The notes under the pieces are model-generated. The model ran no database searches, was not told the origin of the DNA, and saw only the letters and a list, made by a program, of their open reading frames with translations. Positions 60,757 to 64,000 of a DNA stretch of 64,000 nucleotides are shown here, one piece after another. The stretch comes from Lamellibrachia satsuma. Lineage: Eukaryota > Annelida > Polychaeta > Sabellida > Siboglinidae. Every line of letters starts with the position of its first letter. Positions within the stretch are counted from its first letter, which is position 1. Position numbers and translations under genes: made by a program. The stretch lies in the NCBI GenBank assembly GCA_033239005.1, contig BSQZ01000040.1:4582099-4646098 (forward strand). The letters are read 5' to 3'.

Positions 60757-61228
60757 ATGTTCTTTGGCTTTCTAAGGGTAGGTGAGGTAACAGCTAGCCC
60801 CACAACCCCTCATTGTCCCAGCGCCGCATCAAACCCTGTCAATTACGTCTGGTTTTCCGATCACACAAACACAGTGTTGGTCGTCCTTTCAACCCGGGGG
60901 TTCTCCCCACAGGCAGAAGGGCTTGTCCTTACCGAAGGATGTTAGACCGTATCAAGCTGCGGGGACACGATCAGGGCCCTCTTTTCCCCTATGCTAATAA
61001 GTTGCCTGTTCAGAAAACTGCCTTTATGAAGGAACTCATGCAGTCATTATGCACACAGACTTGGTGGGTAAGAAAATATCGCCGCACTCTTTCCGAATAG
61101 GTTCAGCCACTTGGTCGAAATAGTCGTGTTTCTCTTCTGAGCACATTAAAGCCATGGGGCGCTGGCACTCTGACTCCTACCGGAAGTATATCCGGGTAGA
61201 GTCAATCTCCAGCAAGCTGTCCGAATAA
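60757..61228 (+). pseudogene. Tyrosine recombinase catalytic domain (DIRS/Ngaro-like)
   Basis: Plus strand, frames broken: MFFGFLRVGEVTAS with the first catalytic Arg (60775-60777), later RIKLRGHDQGPLFPYANKLP (60950s-61000s), ISPHSFRIGSAT with the His..Arg pair (61085-61102), and IKAMGRWHSDSYRKYIRVES with the nucleophile Tyr (about 61186). All four catalytic residues can be located, but at least two frameshifts and a stop separate them. Such recombinases integrate circular DNA intermediates. No RT/RNase H was found beside it. Confidence 0.75.
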
Positions 61229-61299
61229 ATATTACACCTACCCAATGCATTTACTGTTTCTGTTTCATGTCTGCACCGGCGATATTACACGTTCTGGAA

Positions 61300-61745
61300 A
61301 GCTAGTGGTTTGGAGGGGGACTATCGCGAGGCGACTCACCCCTCTGTCGATGGAGGCATGGTCGTGAGGCGGCCTGTTCCTCTGGTGGGGTTGGGCGGTC
61401 GAGAAACAACCTATCCCTCTGGTGGTGGCGAAGCAGAAGACAACATACATTCATATGACATTCGTATTGCCAAGAGAAGTTAGCCTATCATTCTGTTGGC
61501 GGGAGGGGGGGTCGTGAAGAGACTTATCCCTCTGTTGGCGAAGCAAAATACAACATACATTCACCTGACGAAGATACTTTAATGATTTGTCCTATCCACC
61601 TGTTGGCGGGAGGGGGGATTCGGTCGTGAGGCGACGTATCCCTCTGTTGGCGGGGGGGGGCGGTCGTGAGGCGACTTATCCCTCTGTTGGCGGGGGGGGC
61701 GGTCGTGAGGCGACTTATCCCTCTGTTGGCGGGGGAGGGGCTGTT
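61300..61745. repeat. G-rich minisatellite, about 40-bp units
   Basis: Units of the type GGTCGTGAGGCGAC, TATCCCTCTGTTGGCGG and a G-run recur. The last three (61620-61740) are nearly identical at 39-41 bp with variable G-run length; those before 61620 are diverged and interrupted by CAACATACATTCA words duplicated at 61440 and 61550. Confidence 0.85.
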
Positions 61746-62215
61746 GTCCGATGACACGTTCCTAGTCAACCGAGGTTTACTACGTGAATTTTTGCTAATC
61801 AGTGGACAATCTCTCTTTTTGTGGTGTTTTGCGCTGTGTGTTTGACACACTGAAAACAGTATCGCTTATCTAAGCGGTTAGCCCAGAACATCTTCATTAG
61901 GCAACATCCGAGGCCTATTACAGTGGCCAATACTCTGGCTCCGCCTCATTTGCGCAGCCTTTTAGGGGGTTGGCGGGACCCCACCAGCATGCGGGTGGGG
62001 CCTGTGGGATATTACCACCGCCCATTGTAAATGGTATCACTGGTATTATGCAATTTGCATTTGTGCAATTTTCCCCTTGTAATTCATAATTATTATTGGG
62101 CAGCAACAATGGTTTTTTGGTCAATTTAATCTTGCAAACCAGTCTGTTGGCTAACGTTATTTATAAGAATTAGTGGCATATACCAGCTTGTGTCTGTACA
62201 TTCATTGAAGGACTT
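61746..62215. other. No gene; possible 3' part of the recombinase element
   Basis: Contains a CCCCACC/GGTGGGG hairpin (61979-62000) around AGCATGC. Could be terminal sequence of the DIRS-like element, unproven. Confidence 0.35.
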
Positions 62216-62859
62216 TACTACTTCCGGAATCTTGTTGCAGCGACTTGAATTTGTTGCAGAGAATTTACAGAATAACGCGGAATATCAAATAGAACAAGTA
62301 TTACTGTTGCATATATATTACACATAAACGTATTGTAGATATATATTAGGAAAGAGGTTTTGTTAATTATTAGTCAGAAGCAGTGTTTTAGAGTAAATTA
62401 GTTCCATATTCCGCCATGGAAATCAATGAGCTTTAGAAGGGTTGTTTGCCATGCGAACATTTAGATAGCAGAGTGAATAGTTAGAAACAGTGGAATATTA
62501 GTTAGAATAAGTATTACTATTACATATATGTTATACATATAATAAGAAACTGTTTTTGTAAACAAAAGCAGGATTTTTCCCGGACTCAAATTCAACGTGC
62601 GATCAAAGGGAGTTTGTTTGCAGGTCGTGAATTAAACTGGTGCACCAAACTATCGTTTACATTGTTAAATATATATTAGATAAAGTGATACATTTACATA
62701 AATTACATACATAAGGTAATATCTCACATAGTTGTAGTAAACGTTTTCGGTAAAAAGGAATTAACAGCAGGATTTAACGTAAGTTGGTATACACTGACTT
62801 CGTTGTTTTGTTTACAGTGTTCGCCGTATTCTTCCATCGGAAGAGCTATTCTGAGGCAG

Positions 62860-63341
62860 TGATAGAGGGGGTGAGAAAGAGAACGAGGGTGTTTGTGGGG
62901 GTCTCAATAGTCAGGAAGACCGACATAGTCGTAAACAAGGGAGATGACGTGGTGGTTCGTTGCCCTGGGGCCAAAATAGAGGCGATAACTGAGAGGGTAG
63001 AAAACATCGTGGGTTCGGGCAAGGGTGGATCTGTTTTAGTACACATAGGGACAAATAACGTAGAGAGGGAGGGTACAACTGCCATAGTTAAGAAATACAG
63101 GAATTTGATCAGAACACTAAAGCAGACGCGGTTTGAGCAGGTAATACTGTCAGGGATTTTACCAGTAATAGGAAGGAGGGGTCAGAGATATCGAAGTTGC
63201 CGGGGGATGGCTATTAACATGCTAGTCCAGAAGCTATGTAGGGAAGAGGAAGTTCGATTTGTGGGGAAGTTTTGTTGGAATGGCTGATATGTACATAAAG
63301 AACGGGCTTCATCTACGTGGAAAGGGGACAGCAGTATTTGC
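62860..63341 (+). pseudogene. CR1-like ORF1 esterase of copy E, catalytically degraded
   Basis: Block I reads VFVGVSIVRKTD, where the SGNH consensus is GDS, so the Asp is Val but the Ser is kept. Block III VLVHIGTNN is intact. An 8-base deletion near 63258 shifts the frame, and in the original frame block V is NGLHL instead of DGLHL, so the catalytic Asp is lost as well. The domain is otherwise well preserved. Confidence 0.75.
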
Positions 63342-63815
63342 GAATCATGGGCCAACACAGACATAACAGATGCTGAATTAGGATTGGCAGGATACGTAAT
63401 GTTTAGGAGAGATCGAATAGGAAGAAGGGGAGGGGGAGTTATTTTATATGTTAAAGAATCTATTCAGGTTTATGAAATAAAATTAGAAGGGGAAGCAGAT
63501 TGCGATGAAGTTGTTTGGTGCAAAATAGTTTCAGGAAATTCAAAAGTAACCATTGGACTAGCTTACCGAAGTCCTAAAATAAACGAAGAGGATAACACAA
63601 AAACACAAAATGTTATAAAGGAAGTTAGTAAAGGAGAATGTATCATAATGGGAGATTTTAACCATGGAAGCATACAATGGAAATTTCTAGAGAATACAAG
63701 GGGTGAGGACCAACAATTTATATTTTTTATTCAGAATAGCTTCCTTACTCAGCACGTGCTAGAACCAACCAGGGGAGATAATGTATTAGATATAGTTTTG
63801 TCATCACAAAAATAA
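63342..63815 (+). pseudogene. CR1-like endonuclease of copy E, N-terminus deleted
   Basis: Starts inside the ESWAN motif and contains RIGRRGGGVILYVK and MGDFNHGSIQW up to SSQK and a stop. The N-terminal Asn and most of the Glu-containing motif are gone, so no nuclease activity is expected. Beyond 63815 the sequence continues in family order (LGNSDHNQ near 63850). Confidence 0.85.
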
Positions 63816-64000
63816 TTAGTGGATACTATAAAAATACATGAACTATTGGGCAACAGTGACCACAATCAAATGCATTTTGATATCAATGTAAAATCAGAAA
63901 GTAAAAATAAAAAACGAATAAGAGAAACTTCCACAAAGGTAACTATAAAGATATGAGAAGATACTTAGCAAAGCTAGATTGGAATTACATGCTGATGAAT

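Larger units (their letters stand above)
62216..64000 (+). mobile_element. CR1-like retrotransposon, copy E (5' portion, runs off window)
   Basis: 5' end at about 62218 (CTACTTCCGG), 5' UTR matching copy A over about 600 bases, then the ORF1 esterase and endonuclease. The PHD finger, coiled coil and pentapeptide repeats are absent: the sequence passes from the 5' UTR (GTGTTCGCCGTATTC, 62818) to just before the esterase near 62850. A second deletion fuses the end of ORF1 to the middle of the endonuclease at about 63342. A stop interrupts SSQKELVD near 63815. Confidence 0.88.

Overview
This is a window of an animal nuclear genome. Genes are interrupted by GT-AG introns, the intergenic space is full of dead non-LTR retrotransposons, and tandem repeats are very abundant (TA, GT/CA and CGTG microsatellites plus at least nine minisatellite families). 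No bacterial operon structure is present. The one host gene recognised is a GPI-type alkaline phosphatase resembling chordate and other invertebrate homologues. CR1-like elements with PHD and esterase domains, tRNA-derived SINEs, tyrosine-recombinase (DIRS/Ngaro-like) debris and a minisatellite starting exactly at a splice donor fit a marine invertebrate. Amphioxus is my leading but unproven guess; a mollusc or hemichordate is not excluded.

Layout. 1-4620: a nearly full-length CR1-like element (copy A, minus strand) cut by the window start. 4.6-10 kb: microsatellites, a small internally deleted CR1 copy (F) and a 46-bp minisatellite. 10.5-13 kb: two decayed LINE fragments. 13-17 kb: a SINE and a composite repeat that embeds GT/CA microsatellites. 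17-27 kb: LINE debris, a CA-rich block, a DIRS-like ORF1 relic, a second SINE and a decayed LINE at 24.8-26.8 kb. 27.7-31.1 kb: copy B of the CR1-like element, with an open 498-residue reverse transcriptase frame.

31.7-45.9 kb: the alkaline phosphatase gene, plus strand, ten coding exons. The splice phases match at all nine junctions and the joined frame is 1638 bases (545 residues plus stop). Its introns hold a 37-bp minisatellite, a retroelement ORF1-like relic, two LINE pieces, a CR1 ORF1 fragment, a tandemly duplicated palindrome and a 34/68-bp minisatellite that begins at the first base of intron 7.

46-64 kb: CR1 copies C and D, a SINE with a 25-bp minisatellite inside it, a 22-copy 69-bp minisatellite, a decayed member of a repetitive Cys-rich-tail protein family, an L2/CR1-type LINE with a long open RT frame, an RTE-like RT relic followed by a 29-bp minisatellite, a tyrosine recombinase whose N-terminal part is inverted relative to its catalytic part, and the 5' portion of another CR1 copy (E) running off the end.

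The alkaline phosphatase is the only gene I would call functional. Everything else coding-like is mobile-element sequence. Most long open frames inside tandem repeats are artefacts of repeat periodicity.
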